From Pseudoflavonifractor sp. Marseille-P3106 (GTDB lineage: Bacteria; Bacillota; Clostridia; Oscillospirales; Oscillospiraceae), in NCBI GenBank assembly GCA_900169975.1, contig LT827126.1, positions 682,001 through 746,000 of the forward strand: a DNA stretch of 64,000 nt. Direction: 5' to 3'. Position numbers and translations under genes: made by a program. The notes beneath the pieces were generated by a model, which saw only the letters and a list, made by a program, of their open reading frames with translations, searched no databases and had not been told where the DNA came from. Below are positions 35,274-43,766 of the stretch, in pieces (within the stretch, counting starts at the first letter, position 1; every line of letters begins with the position of its first letter).

Positions 35274-35302
35274 ATTATATGCAATTTTCCCCGGAAAGTC
35301 AA
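35274..35302 (-). promoter_or_regulatory. Promoter of the Val T-box transcript
   Basis: On the reverse strand TTGACT, 17 bp, TATAAT: a near-consensus sigma-A promoter ending right before the leader. Confidence 0.85.
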
Positions 35303-35517
35303 GAAAAATCAGCTCCCGCCCAACCTGTCTGCATGGAAGGGATCCGTGCGCAAAAAAGGCCGCGGCCAAATCAGTCAAACAGGGGCTTTCCGCCGTGACG
35401 GCTCAAAAAAGGGCGCACCAATCTCCCGATAAGCCAAAATGTTTCCCTACAAGAACAGATATTGGCATGCTGCCAACCCAATAAAGCGCCCTCCTTTCTT
35501 CGATTATGTTTTCCACA
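35303..35517. other. Intergenic stretch without recognisable gene
   Basis: 215 bp between the Val T-box promoter and the transporter stop. No ORF with a ribosome site, no clear terminator and no repeat beyond short palindromes such as GGCATGCTGCC. It may simply be the 3' end of the transporter transcript. Confidence 0.5.
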
Positions 35518-36426
35518 TTACTCATTTTCAGCCGCTGTATCAACTTTTTTTCTTTGCAAGAAGGCAAACTTGGTCTCCGAGCAGAGCACCGACAGAAAGA
35601 TCAGCACAAAGCCAACCAGCATCTGCACCGTGGGGCGCTCCCCGTCGAAAAGGACGGCAAAGAGAACACCGAAGGGTGCCTCCAGCGCCAACAGCACGGC
35701 GGCGGTGGCGGGGGCGGTGTACTTCTGGCCGATATTTTGGAACAGCAGCGCCCCTGCCGTGGCGAACACTGCCAGATAGCCCAGCCGCCACACCGCATCC
35801 AGCGGCAGGGCCGCCGTGGGGAAGCCCCCGGTCAGGAGGACAAATATCCAGGCCCAGAGCGCGGTAAAAGCGAACTGGAGCGTGGTCAGGAGAAAAACGT
35901 CCTTGCCCTGGGAGAATCGAGCCACCGCCACGATATGGAGCGCATAAGCCAGTCCGCTGCCCAGCGTGAGCACATCCCCTATATTCATGGTCAGAGAGCC
36001 GTTCAGCGAGACCAGGCCGATTCCGGCGATGCACAGCACCGCTGCCAGCAGGTTGTAGCGGTCGGGACGCTGGTGGGAAATCCCCCAGTAAAGAAAGGGC
36101 ACGATAACACAGTAGACGGCGGTGAGAAAGGCATTGTTTCCAGAACTGGTCCGCTCCAAGCCGAAGGTCTGCACAGTATAGGCCAGAAACAGCAGGGTGC
36201 CCATGACGGCCCCGCTCCTCACATACCACCGGTCCACGCTCTTCCAGTTGCGGAAGAATATCACGAACAGGATCAGCGCGGCAATCGTAAACCGGATGGC
36301 CAGCAGGAAAAAGACCGGCACATGGTCCAGAGTATTCTTCATCACAAAGAAAGAAGATCCCCAGACCAAGGTGGCCAGCAGGATCAGGGGCTTGGCAAGT
36401 TTTTTCAGGACAGAGGATTCGTTCAT
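35518..36426 (-). CDS. DMT family (EamA) membrane transporter
   Basis: A 302-residue protein with ten predicted membrane spans in two EamA repeats. The first repeat begins LAKPLILLATLVWGSSFFVM and the second is in the C-terminal half, with LGYLAVFATAGALLFQNIGQ and LEAPFGVLFAVLFDGERP. Members export amino acids, nucleotides or other metabolites; the substrate cannot be read from sequence. The ATG at 36426 follows AAAGGAG; the longer open frame from 36465 would contain that site. Divergent from the mpg gene. Downstream lies an apparently empty stretch. Confidence 0.92.
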   Translation of the reverse strand: MNESSVLKKLAKPLILLATLVWGSSFFVMKNTLDHVPVFFLLAIRFTIAALILFVIFFRNWKSVDRWYVRSGAVMGTLLFLAYTVQTFGLERTSSGNNAFLTAVYCVIVPFLYWGISHQRPDRYNLLAAVLCIAGIGLVSLNGSLTMNIGDVLTLGSGLAYALHIVAVARFSQGKDVFLLTTLQFAFTALWAWIFVLLTGGFPTAALPLDAVWRLGYLAVFATAGALLFQNIGQKYTAPATAAVLLALEAPFGVLFAVLFDGERPTVQMLVGFVLIFLSVLCSETKFAFLQRKKVDTAAENE

Positions 36427-36429
36427 CGG

Positions 36430-36458
36430 TTGTGTCGGCTCCTTTACCGTGGTATCAT
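36430..36458 (+). promoter_or_regulatory. Probable promoter of mpg
   Basis: TTGTGT, 17 bp, TATCAT, 21 bp before the mpg start. It overlaps the start region of the divergent transporter gene. Confidence 0.45.
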
Positions 36459-36479
36459 AGTTCAAAATGAGGTGAGCGC

Positions 36480-37070
36480 ATGGAAAAACTGACGGCAGAC
36501 TTTTTCGCCCGGGACACGGTGACCGTGGCCCGGGACCTGCTGGGAAAACACTTGGTGCGAGTTTGGGAGGGGGTCCCCCTCACCGTCCGGATCACCGAGA
36601 CCGAGGCCTACATCGGTCGGATGGACAAAGCCTGCCACGCCTACGGCGGCCGGCGGACTCAACGGACGCAGACCCTGTTCGCCCCGCCGGGAACCGCCTA
36701 TCTCTACCTGATCTACGGCATGTATCACTGTCTCAACTGCGTCACTGAGGCCGAGGGCGAGCCTGCCGCCGTTCTCATTCGGGCGGCCGAGCCGGTAACG
36801 CAGGCGGATGCGGACGCCATATCTGACAGGCGTTTTCACTGTATAGCTTCCGAAATGTCAAGCTATCAGAGGAAAAATTTTCTGAATGGGCCGGGAAAGC
36901 TCTGTAAAGGTTTATCGCTTACCACTGCTCAGAATGGAATTTCTCTCACCGGGGATGTCCTCTACCTGCTGGACAGCGGCGAAACCCCGAGCCCCATCCA
37001 TGTCGGCAAACGCATCGGTATCGACTACGCCGAAGAGGCGGTCGACTTTCCATGGAGGTTTTATCTGTGA
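36480..37070 (+). CDS. mpg: DNA-3-methyladenine glycosylase, AAG/MPG family
   Basis: A 196-residue base-excision glycosylase of the AAG fold. Motifs: ARDLLGKHLVRVW, RITETEAYIGRMDKACHAYG (catalytic Glu in TETEAY), RRTQRTQTLFAPPGTAYLYL, YGMYHCLNCV and the C-terminal NGPGKLCKGL and RIGIDYAEEAVDFPWRFYL. The middle stretch (about codons 118-155, 36830-36945) is noticeably more A+T-rich than the rest. The ATG follows AAAATGAGGTGAGCGC. It overlaps the following HAD gene by 19 bp. Confidence 0.95.
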   Translation: MEKLTADFFARDTVTVARDLLGKHLVRVWEGVPLTVRITETEAYIGRMDKACHAYGGRRTQRTQTLFAPPGTAYLYLIYGMYHCLNCVTEAEGEPAAVLIRAAEPVTQADADAISDRRFHCIASEMSSYQRKNFLNGPGKLCKGLSLTTAQNGISLTGDVLYLLDSGETPSPIHVGKRIGIDYAEEAVDFPWRFYL

Positions 37071-37753
37071 TCTTTTTTGACTTGGACGGCACCCTCATCG
37101 ACTCCAACGGCGTGTGGGTGCAGATCGATCTGGACTTTTTGTCCCGGCGTGGTCTGACTCCCACCACCGAATACACCGACATGGTGGCCCACTCCATCTT
37201 CCCGGCCGCCGCCCGGTTCACCCGGGACTATTACGGCCTGAGCGACTCCCCCGAGGACATCATGGCCCAGTGGCGGGATATGGCTTACAACGCCTACGCC
37301 CATACCATTCCGCTCAAGCCCGGGGCCCGGGCGCTGCTGGAGGGCCTGTCCGCCCGGGGCGAGCCTATGGCCCTTCTCACCGCCAGCCTGCCGGAGCTCT
37401 GCCGGGCCTCTCTGGCCCGGCACGGGCTGAACCGATACTTTCAGGGATTTTTCTTTGCCCAGGAGGCTGGGCTGGAAAAACGGGACCCGGCGGTCTATCC
37501 TCTGGCGGCGGAGCGCTTCGGCTGCTCGCCGGACCGCTGCATCCTGCTGGAAGACGCCCCAGACAACTGTGCCGCCGCCAGCGCGGCGGGATTCACTGTG
37601 GTGGGGGTCTACGACGACTTTTACTCCCCCCGGTGGGCGGATGTGGCGGCCCACAGCCACCGGACGGTACGCAGTTTGGAAGATCTTCTGCCCGATCTGA
37701 ACGGCGGAGCCTTTTCCCTCACAGCTTCTCCATGTACTGAGCGGCGGATTTGA
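37052..37753 (+). CDS. HAD family hydrolase, subfamily IA
   Basis: A 233-residue phosphatase-like protein. Motif I is VIFFDLDGTLIDSNG, motif II is the Thr in LLTASLPELC, motif III is the Lys in LEKRDPAVYPLAAERFG and motif IV is ILLEDAPDNC. A helical cap lies at about 18-85. This resembles phosphoglycolate phosphatase and beta-phosphoglucomutase relatives; the substrate is unknown. The ATG lies inside the mpg 3' end (19-bp overlap, AT-free GGAGG-like site ATGGAGGTTT). Its last 35 bp overlap the 3' end of the convergent pcrA gene. Confidence 0.9.
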   Translation: MEVLSVIFFDLDGTLIDSNGVWVQIDLDFLSRRGLTPTTEYTDMVAHSIFPAAARFTRDYYGLSDSPEDIMAQWRDMAYNAYAHTIPLKPGARALLEGLSARGEPMALLTASLPELCRASLARHGLNRYFQGFFFAQEAGLEKRDPAVYPLAAERFGCSPDRCILLEDAPDNCAAASAAGFTVVGVYDDFYSPRWADVAAHSHRTVRSLEDLLPDLNGGAFSLTASPCTERRI

Positions 37754-40196
37754 GCATCAGCTTCTTGGTGCCCACATTGTCGAAGGCCACCTCAACCAGT
37801 GCGTCCCCGCCCATCTTGGTGATGGTCAGGATCATCCCCTTGCCGAACGCCTTGTGGCGCACCATCTCTCCCTTTTGGAACTCCGGCAGCGGCGCTGCGG
37901 CGGTCCGGGCGGCCTTTGGGCTGCTCGCGGCCGCCGTTTTTGTTTCCCCGGAAACGGTTGGGGGGGTATAGCCCCGGTCGGCCCAGGGCCTGCTGTACCC
38001 GCTCCCACCGCTGGAATAGGCGGCGTGGTACTCCCGCTCCGGGCGCCAGTCGCCTTCGGCCATTCGCTCCCCGCCCCGGTAGGGCGAGCGGCCGCTTCGC
38101 TCCACCCGCTCCTCGGGGATCTCCCCCAGGAACCGGGAGGGCCGGTTGGCGGAGGTACGGCCGTAGAGCATCCGCTGGGCGGCGCAGGTCATGTGCAGGG
38201 TCTCTCTGGCCCGGGTCATGGCCACATAGCAGAGCCGCCGCTCCTCCTCCATTTCCTCCATGTCTCCAATGGCCCGCGTCCCGGGAAAAATCCCCTCTTC
38301 CAGTCCCACCACAAAGACCACGGGAAACTCCAGTCCCTTGGCTGAGTGCATGGTCATCATCACGGCGGAGTCCTCGCTGGGGTCGTGGTTGTCCAGGTCG
38401 GTATAGAGTGCGATCTCGTCCAGGAAGCCCGCCAGAGTGGGCGCCTCGCTGTTGTCCAGATAGGTCTGGATGGAGGAGCCCAGCTCCCGCACGTTTTCCA
38501 GCCGGGTGCGGTCCTCCACTGTTCCCCTGGCCTCCAGAGCCACGGCGTAGCCGCTGTCGGCGCAGAGCACCTCGTAAAACTGGGTCAGCGGCATCTCGCC
38601 CGCCTGCTTTCGCAGGCCGCGGATGAGATCCGCGAAGAGGTCGAGCTTGGCCGCCGCCTTTTGAAGCTCGGGCCAGCTGCGGGCGTCGCTCACCACCTCC
38701 CAGAGGGAACGGCCGTTCCGCGCGGCGATGGCCTGGGCGGTCTCTACTGTTTTGGAGCCAATGCCTCTGGGCGGGTTGTTGATGATCCGCTGAAGCCGCA
38801 GGTCGTCCCCGGGATTGTTGACCACACAGAGATAGGCCAGCATGTCCTTGACTTCCATCCGGTCGAAGAAACGGGTGCCTCCGATGATGCGGTAGGGCAC
38901 ACCGTTGCGCTTCATGGCTATTTCCAGCTCCCGGGACTGGGCGTTCATCCGGTAGAGGATGGCAAAGTCCTTCCACTTCCGCCCGGCGGAGTAGCCGGTG
39001 AGGATCTGGGCCGCCACATACTGCGCCTCGTCATCCTGATTCATGGCGGTGTAGAGCTTGACCCGATCCCCGGCGCCGTGCTCGGTCCAGAGCTCCTTGC
39101 CCTTGCGGCCCTGATTGTTGCGGATGACGGCATTGGCCGCCTCCAGAATGTTTTCCGTGGAGCGGTAATTCTGCTCCAGCCGAATGGTGCGGCAGCCCTT
39201 GTACTCCTGCTCAAAGGAGAGGATGTTCTCGATGGTGGCCCCCCGGAAGCGATAGATGGACTGATCGTCGTCGCCCACCACGCAGAAGTTCTCGTGTCCG
39301 CCCGCCAGAATGGAGGCCAGCTGATACTGGAGGTTGTTGGTGTCCTGGTACTCGTCCACCAGAACATAGCGAAATTTCTGCTGATAGTAGGAACGCACCT
39401 CTTCGCTCCTTTGCAGCAGGAGAACGGTGCGGAGAATGAGGTCGTCAAAATCCAGGGCATTGGCCGCCTTGAGCCGCTTTTCATACTCGGTGTAGACCAG
39501 GGAGATCCGCTGAAGCCGATAATCACCGCTCTTGGCACATTCATCGGCGTAGTCCTTCGCCAGCTTCATGGCGTCCTTGGCCCGGGAGATGGCGCCCAGG
39601 ATGGACTTGGGCGGAAAAGCCTTCTCATCGATGTTCTTATCCCTCAAAATGTCTTTCACCACCCGTTCGGCATCGGCCGAGTCGTAGATGGTAAAGGAGG
39701 TGCCGTACCCCAGCCGGTCGATGTCCCGCCGGAGAATGCGGGCGCAGGCGGAGTGGAAGGTGGAGGCCCACACGTCGTTGGCCGAGGGACCCAGCATCCG
39801 CCCCAGACGGTCCTTCAGCTCTCCGGCTGCCTTGTTGGTGAAGGTGATGGCCAGAATGGACCAGGGGGCCGCGGGGTCCAGGCGGCACAGCGCTTCGGCC
39901 CGATCCCGTCCGGCGTCGGAGGGATGGGCGGCGTATTCTTCCAGGAAGGCCAGATCCTCCCCTGTGACCCCGGCGGGAACCTCACCGGAGTCGGAGCCCC
40001 GGCCGTATTTCATCAGGTTGGCCACCCGGTTGATGAGCACGGTGGTTTTGCCGCTCCCCGCCCCCGCCAGCAGCAGAAGAGGACCCTCGGTGGCCAGCAC
40101 CGCCTTGCGCTGCTCCGGATTCAGGTGGGAAAATTCCCCCTCGATGGCCGCCCGACGAGCCTTGCAGAATCGAAGCTGTTCCTTTGCATCCAACAT
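37719..40196 (-). CDS. pcrA: ATP-dependent DNA helicase PcrA/UvrD
   Basis: An 825-residue superfamily 1A 3'-5' helicase for repair and replication restart. Motif Q/I is LNPEQRKAVL, then LLLAGAGSGKTT (Walker A at about 44-51). Motif Ia is AITFTNKAAGELKDR, motif II VDEYQDTN, motif III VGDDDQSIYRFRGA, motif IV LEQNYRS, motif V MTMHSAKGLEFPVVF and motif VI RRLCYVAMTRARETL. The C-terminal PcrA tail ends in KGMILTITKMGGDALVEVAF, the RNA-polymerase-binding Tudor-like domain. The ATG at 40196 follows GGGAGAACGCT. Convergent with the HAD gene by a 35-bp overlap. Confidence 0.97.
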   Translation of the reverse strand: MLDAKEQLRFCKARRAAIEGEFSHLNPEQRKAVLATEGPLLLLAGAGSGKTTVLINRVANLMKYGRGSDSGEVPAGVTGEDLAFLEEYAAHPSDAGRDRAEALCRLDPAAPWSILAITFTNKAAGELKDRLGRMLGPSANDVWASTFHSACARILRRDIDRLGYGTSFTIYDSADAERVVKDILRDKNIDEKAFPPKSILGAISRAKDAMKLAKDYADECAKSGDYRLQRISLVYTEYEKRLKAANALDFDDLILRTVLLLQRSEEVRSYYQQKFRYVLVDEYQDTNNLQYQLASILAGGHENFCVVGDDDQSIYRFRGATIENILSFEQEYKGCRTIRLEQNYRSTENILEAANAVIRNNQGRKGKELWTEHGAGDRVKLYTAMNQDDEAQYVAAQILTGYSAGRKWKDFAILYRMNAQSRELEIAMKRNGVPYRIIGGTRFFDRMEVKDMLAYLCVVNNPGDDLRLQRIINNPPRGIGSKTVETAQAIAARNGRSLWEVVSDARSWPELQKAAAKLDLFADLIRGLRKQAGEMPLTQFYEVLCADSGYAVALEARGTVEDRTRLENVRELGSSIQTYLDNSEAPTLAGFLDEIALYTDLDNHDPSEDSAVMMTMHSAKGLEFPVVFVVGLEEGIFPGTRAIGDMEEMEEERRLCYVAMTRARETLHMTCAAQRMLYGRTSANRPSRFLGEIPEERVERSGRSPYRGGERMAEGDWRPEREYHAAYSSGGSGYSRPWADRGYTPPTVSGETKTAAASSPKAARTAAAPLPEFQKGEMVRHKAFGKGMILTITKMGGDALVEVAFDNVGTKKLMLKSAAQYMEKL

Positions 40197-40258
40197 AGCG
40201 TTCTCCCATTTCTCTTTTTTCGCAGTTCTTTTTATTTTAGTACAGAAGCGCCGGAAGG

Positions 40259-40903
40259 TCAACGCCCGGTTTTCTCCTGTAAAAAACACCCGGGGATTCC
40301 AAACAGGGTAAATCCCACCGAGGCCGGCGTCACCACCACGCCCCCCAGGGAGGCAGAGCAGTGAACCACCCAGAGCGTCCCCTCCCCGTCCCGGCCCAGG
40401 ACGATGCCCACATGGGACAGGTCTGAAAAAAAGGCCAGATCACCGGGCCGGGGCAGCGGCACGGGCCGACAAGCCGCATACTGGGCCCGCACCCCCTCCC
40501 CCACGGCGTCATAAGCCTCCGGGTCGCCCAGTGCCGCGGCCGACGCCCAGGAGACCAGCCCGGAGCAGTCCAGTCCATAGCGCCGAAGCCGCCCCGTGGA
40601 ATCGCTCCCCTCCGCCGTCACCCGTCTCCACCGGCCCCAGGCCCGATCCCAGCCGTCAGAGCGGGACTTTCCGCCCCAGAAGTAACCGACCCGCCCCACC
40701 AGGCCGCAGGCGGTGCGGACCAGCGCCCGGCGATCCGGGTCCCGTTCCCCGGCCAACGTCTCCCCCAGCAGCGGCTTCACCTCCGACGGCACTCGGACGG
40801 CCCGCTGATACAAGAGTTGGGACAGCAACAGCCCCACTGCCAGCAAAAAGACCGCCGCCCGGCGCCGGGCGGCGGTCTCGTCTCTGTTTCGTCTCACACG
40901 CAT
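40259..40903 (-). CDS. NlpC/P60 family cell-wall hydrolase, membrane-anchored
   Basis: A 214-residue protein with a basic N-terminus and one membrane span (about 16-32), then an extracytoplasmic NlpC/P60 domain. Catalytic residues: Cys113 in YGLDCSGLVSW, His164 in DLSHVGIVLG, and a third residue at His181 in WVVHCSAS. YFWGGKSRSDGWD precedes the Cys, as in gamma-D-glutamyl-meso-DAP peptidases. It is likely to cut peptidoglycan stem peptides or process related substrates. The start (ATG 40903 or GTG 40897) has only a G-rich weak site. It lies between the O-antigen-ligase-like gene and pcrA. Confidence 0.85.
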   Translation of the reverse strand: MRVRRNRDETAARRRAAVFLLAVGLLLSQLLYQRAVRVPSEVKPLLGETLAGERDPDRRALVRTACGLVGRVGYFWGGKSRSDGWDRAWGRWRRVTAEGSDSTGRLRRYGLDCSGLVSWASAAALGDPEAYDAVGEGVRAQYAACRPVPLPRPGDLAFFSDLSHVGIVLGRDGEGTLWVVHCSASLGGVVVTPASVGFTLFGIPGCFLQEKTGR

Positions 40904-40937
40904 CCCCCCGGCACAGCATACGCCCGGGAGGATCCGC

Positions 40938-42476
40938 TCATACCGCCTGTTTTACGCTCTGGCGGCCCAGCTTCACGCAGGCGGTGATCACGCCGAAGAG
41001 GAACCAGTAGAAGAACATATTCCGGGGATAGAACCAGGTGTACTCCGCCACCGAGATCAGCAGGATGCCGCAGAAGCCCGCGACGGCCGCGGCCAGCAGA
41101 TTCTTCACCCGCCGGTCGGTGCAGGCAAGATAGCTCTTCACGCCGGTCTTGAGCTGATAGAACAGCGTCCCCAGGAAGGCCAGCGCCCCAAACAGGCCGG
41201 TCTCGGCCCAGACCTGGAGATAGTTGTTGTGGGTGTGGATGGGGAAATTGCCGTCAAACATGGCCGGATAGCCTTTGAAAGTCTGTTTGAGGATATCGCT
41301 GCCCAGCCCCACGCCCCGCAGCCAGTAGTCCTTCATCAGCGTGGCGCTGGCATCATAGATGGCAAAGCGGTAGCTGGTGGAGGAGTCCTTCATGTTGCCG
41401 ATGGTGAGGATCCGGTTATAGATGGTCTCGGGCAGCAGCGGGATGCAGCAAAGGCCCAAAACCACCAGCAGCGGGATGAGTTTCCAGTTCCAGAAGGCCA
41501 GAAATACCACCCCGGCCAGTGCAAAGCCCAGCCAGCCGGAGCGGGAGTAGGTAAAGGCCAGCGCGATGCCGCACACGGCGAAGGAAAACAGAGCGGCCAC
41601 CCGCCCCCTCCAGCCCTTGGCGTTGAGAAACAGGGCAAAGGTCAGGGGGGTGAGCATGACCAGCAGCTCGGCAAAGTTGTTGGGGTTGTCGAAGAAGGAG
41701 TAGACCCGCCCGGGCATTCCGGCGTTCACCGCCATGTCCTGCTGGTTGGCCACCACGTCTACGCCAACCACGCCCTGGTAACAGCCGTAAAGGGCTGCCA
41801 CCGTCAGCCCCGCCACCGCCAGAACGGCGATGAGCTGGAGCTGTTCATACCGCTTCACCGAGCTCACCACCAGCAGAGCCAGGAGAAAGGCGGTGAGGTG
41901 GAAGATAAAAAAGCGCAGGGAGAGCCGGGTGGAGATGGAAGTGAGCAGCGCATAGCACACGAAGCCCATAAACAGCGTCAGATAAGGCCCCAGCTCCACC
42001 ATCTCCAGCCGGTGGCTGGGCCGGGCGGCGCTGCCCAAAGCAAAAAGAACGAAGAGCCCCACCACGCCCACAAAGGCGTACATGTTGTTCCAGCTGTCGT
42101 GGGGCACCAAAAGCATCACAGCCAGGAACGCGCCGGTGAAAAAGAAGGTGGCCCCGCCCAGGGCGGACACCGCACGGAAACAGAGACTCCCGTCCCAGAT
42201 CCCTTTCCCCACCTTGTAGATCCACCGGAACAGGGCGCACGGGATGTTCAGGATGGCGGTGAGCGCCCCGCAGGTCATGCTCCCCGGCCAGCTCCGGGCC
42301 ACAGCCCCCTCCCGCCAGAGGAAGCGGCAGACCGCACTCCCCCGGACGTTCTCTCCCACCCCGCGGGAAAAGCGCCGCAGGGCATTTCCCACACCGCTGC
42401 TCTCCCAAGCTCCGGTCAACGCCGACCAGAGCGTCAGAAAAAAGCGGCAGACAATACTGTTTTCTACTACGGTCAT
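40938..42476 (-). CDS. O-antigen ligase family (Wzy/WaaL-like) membrane protein
   Basis: A 512-residue protein with about twelve membrane spans and a soluble N-terminal tail. The C-terminal half has the Wzy_C/WaaL features: SFFDNPNNFAELLVMLTPLT, FTYSRSGWLGFALAG, RFAIYDASATLMKDYWLRGV and the large periplasmic loop with HTHNNYLQVWAETGLFGALA (conserved His and Asn). Such proteins polymerise or ligate lipid-linked glycans outside the membrane. The ATG at 42476 follows GGAGCAGAAACT, 16 bp after the GT4 stop, so the pair probably makes a cell-surface polysaccharide. Confidence 0.88.
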   Translation of the reverse strand: MTVVENSIVCRFFLTLWSALTGAWESSGVGNALRRFSRGVGENVRGSAVCRFLWREGAVARSWPGSMTCGALTAILNIPCALFRWIYKVGKGIWDGSLCFRAVSALGGATFFFTGAFLAVMLLVPHDSWNNMYAFVGVVGLFVLFALGSAARPSHRLEMVELGPYLTLFMGFVCYALLTSISTRLSLRFFIFHLTAFLLALLVVSSVKRYEQLQLIAVLAVAGLTVAALYGCYQGVVGVDVVANQQDMAVNAGMPGRVYSFFDNPNNFAELLVMLTPLTFALFLNAKGWRGRVAALFSFAVCGIALAFTYSRSGWLGFALAGVVFLAFWNWKLIPLLVVLGLCCIPLLPETIYNRILTIGNMKDSSTSYRFAIYDASATLMKDYWLRGVGLGSDILKQTFKGYPAMFDGNFPIHTHNNYLQVWAETGLFGALAFLGTLFYQLKTGVKSYLACTDRRVKNLLAAAVAGFCGILLISVAEYTWFYPRNMFFYWFLFGVITACVKLGRQSVKQAV

Positions 42477-42492
42477 AGTTTCTGCTCCAAAC

Positions 42493-43599
42493 TCAGCCGT
42501 TGACGGCCTTTTCATAGACTTGGAAGGTCGCGGCAGCCATTTTGTGGATCTCAAACCGCGCCTCAATATTGGCAAGTGCATTTACCTTACAGTTCTCCCG
42601 GAACGCCGGATCCTCCAGGAAGCGCTTCATGGCCTCCGCCATGGAGTCCGGATCGTCGTAGGTCACCAGAAGTCCCCCGTCCGCAGGGGTTTTGATGATG
42701 TCGCTGTTGCCCCCCATGTCGGTGATCACGGCGGGGAGCCCCGCGGCCATGGCCTCCACGATGAGAAAACTCAATGCCTCGTGCTGAGAGGAATTGATGT
42801 AAAGGTCAGAGGCTTCATATAGGTTTTTGATGTCCTTTCGAAAGCCGATGAACTTGACCTGATCCCCGGTCAGTCCCAGCTCCTGGGCCAGGGCTTTGGT
42901 GGGTTCCAGCAAAGGGCCGTCCCCGGCCAAAACCATGGTGAACGGCCGGTCAGACCGCTCGGCAAGCCGCTTCAGGGAGCGGATCAGATAGGCGTGGCCT
43001 TTGTCGTCGGCAAAGCGGGAGGCACAGAGCATCACGAAGCGGTCGTCCGGAATACCCAGTTCCGCCCGCAGGGTGGATTCCGACCTGTCTCCGGCCCAGG
43101 CGTCCGGATCCACGGCGTTGAAGATCACCTGGATGTGCCCGCCGCTCCAGCCGTTGGCCATGAGCTGCTCCTTTCCCTTGTTGCAGACGGCGATCATCTG
43201 ATCCTGCCGCTTGTCCAGCCACCGGTTGGACAGGCGGGTGACGGCGTCGTTGGCCAGGACAAAGTGGTTGGTATACACCACACGGATCTTCCGATTGTAC
43301 CGCTTGGCCAGCATGGCAATGTAGTTCTCCCGCAGGTAGTGGCAGTGGATGAGCTCGATCCCCCACTCCCCGCACAGCCCGGCCAGCTCCCTGGCCGCCC
43401 GGAAATCGAACCGGCTGGAGAGGGTGATCTGCCGGGTGGGCACGCCCATGGCCTCCAGCCGCTCCACCAGCAGTCCGCCCTCGTTGTAGGCAAAATAAGG
43501 CTCCACCCGCCCGTCGGCGGAGAGGTATTTGACCAGCGTCTCCACATAACGCTCCGTCCCCGCCTTTCCAGCAAAGTTGAGCAGATACAGTACTTTCAT
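42493..43599 (-). CDS. Glycosyltransferase family 4
   Basis: A 368-residue GT-B enzyme. The N-terminal Rossmann domain starts MKVLYLLNFAGKAGTERYVE, and the C-terminal donor domain has MLCASRFADDKGHAYLIRSL, the nucleotide-sugar binding LVLAGDGP-like segment and the EX7E motif in HEALSFLIVEAMAAGLPAV. It transfers an unknown sugar from a nucleotide donor, probably in surface glycan or lipid-linked oligosaccharide synthesis together with the next gene. The ATG at 43599 follows CTGAGGAGGAAGGGC. The first 13 codons of the longer frame lie upstream of that site. Confidence 0.93.
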   Translation of the reverse strand: MKVLYLLNFAGKAGTERYVETLVKYLSADGRVEPYFAYNEGGLLVERLEAMGVPTRQITLSSRFDFRAARELAGLCGEWGIELIHCHYLRENYIAMLAKRYNRKIRVVYTNHFVLANDAVTRLSNRWLDKRQDQMIAVCNKGKEQLMANGWSGGHIQVIFNAVDPDAWAGDRSESTLRAELGIPDDRFVMLCASRFADDKGHAYLIRSLKRLAERSDRPFTMVLAGDGPLLEPTKALAQELGLTGDQVKFIGFRKDIKNLYEASDLYINSSQHEALSFLIVEAMAAGLPAVITDMGGNSDIIKTPADGGLLVTYDDPDSMAEAMKRFLEDPAFRENCKVNALANIEARFEIHKMAAATFQVYEKAVNG

Positions 43600-43661
43600 G
43601 CCCTTCCTCCTCAGAAACGCATTTTCACAGGCCGCCATCAGATCCCGGGGCCGTTCTCTTT

Positions 43662-43690
43662 AGTTTACCCCAACACGGCAAACTTGTCCA
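43662..43690 (-). promoter_or_regulatory. Probable promoter of the GT4/O-antigen-ligase-like series
   Basis: On the reverse strand TGGACA, 17 bp, TAAACT, ending about 60 bp before the GT4 start. Confidence 0.5.
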
Positions 43691-43722
43691 GTTCCAATTA
43701 CAAAGACCGGGCGGAACAGGAA

Positions 43723-43753
43723 GACGCCGCCGCGCTCCCGGCGCGGCGGCGTC
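43723..43753 (-). terminator. Terminator of metK
   Basis: GACGCCGCCGCG / CGCGGCGGCGTC, a perfect 12-bp stem. The T run on the minus strand is interrupted (TCTTCCTGTT), so strength is uncertain. Confidence 0.65.
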
Positions 43754-43766
43754 TCTGTTCTCAGTT

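Noticed and set aside
40531-41010. Plus-strand Arg/Pro-rich ORF over the NlpC/P60 gene
   Set aside because: Composition is typical of a shadow frame; the minus-strand protein has a membrane span and a complete catalytic triad pattern.
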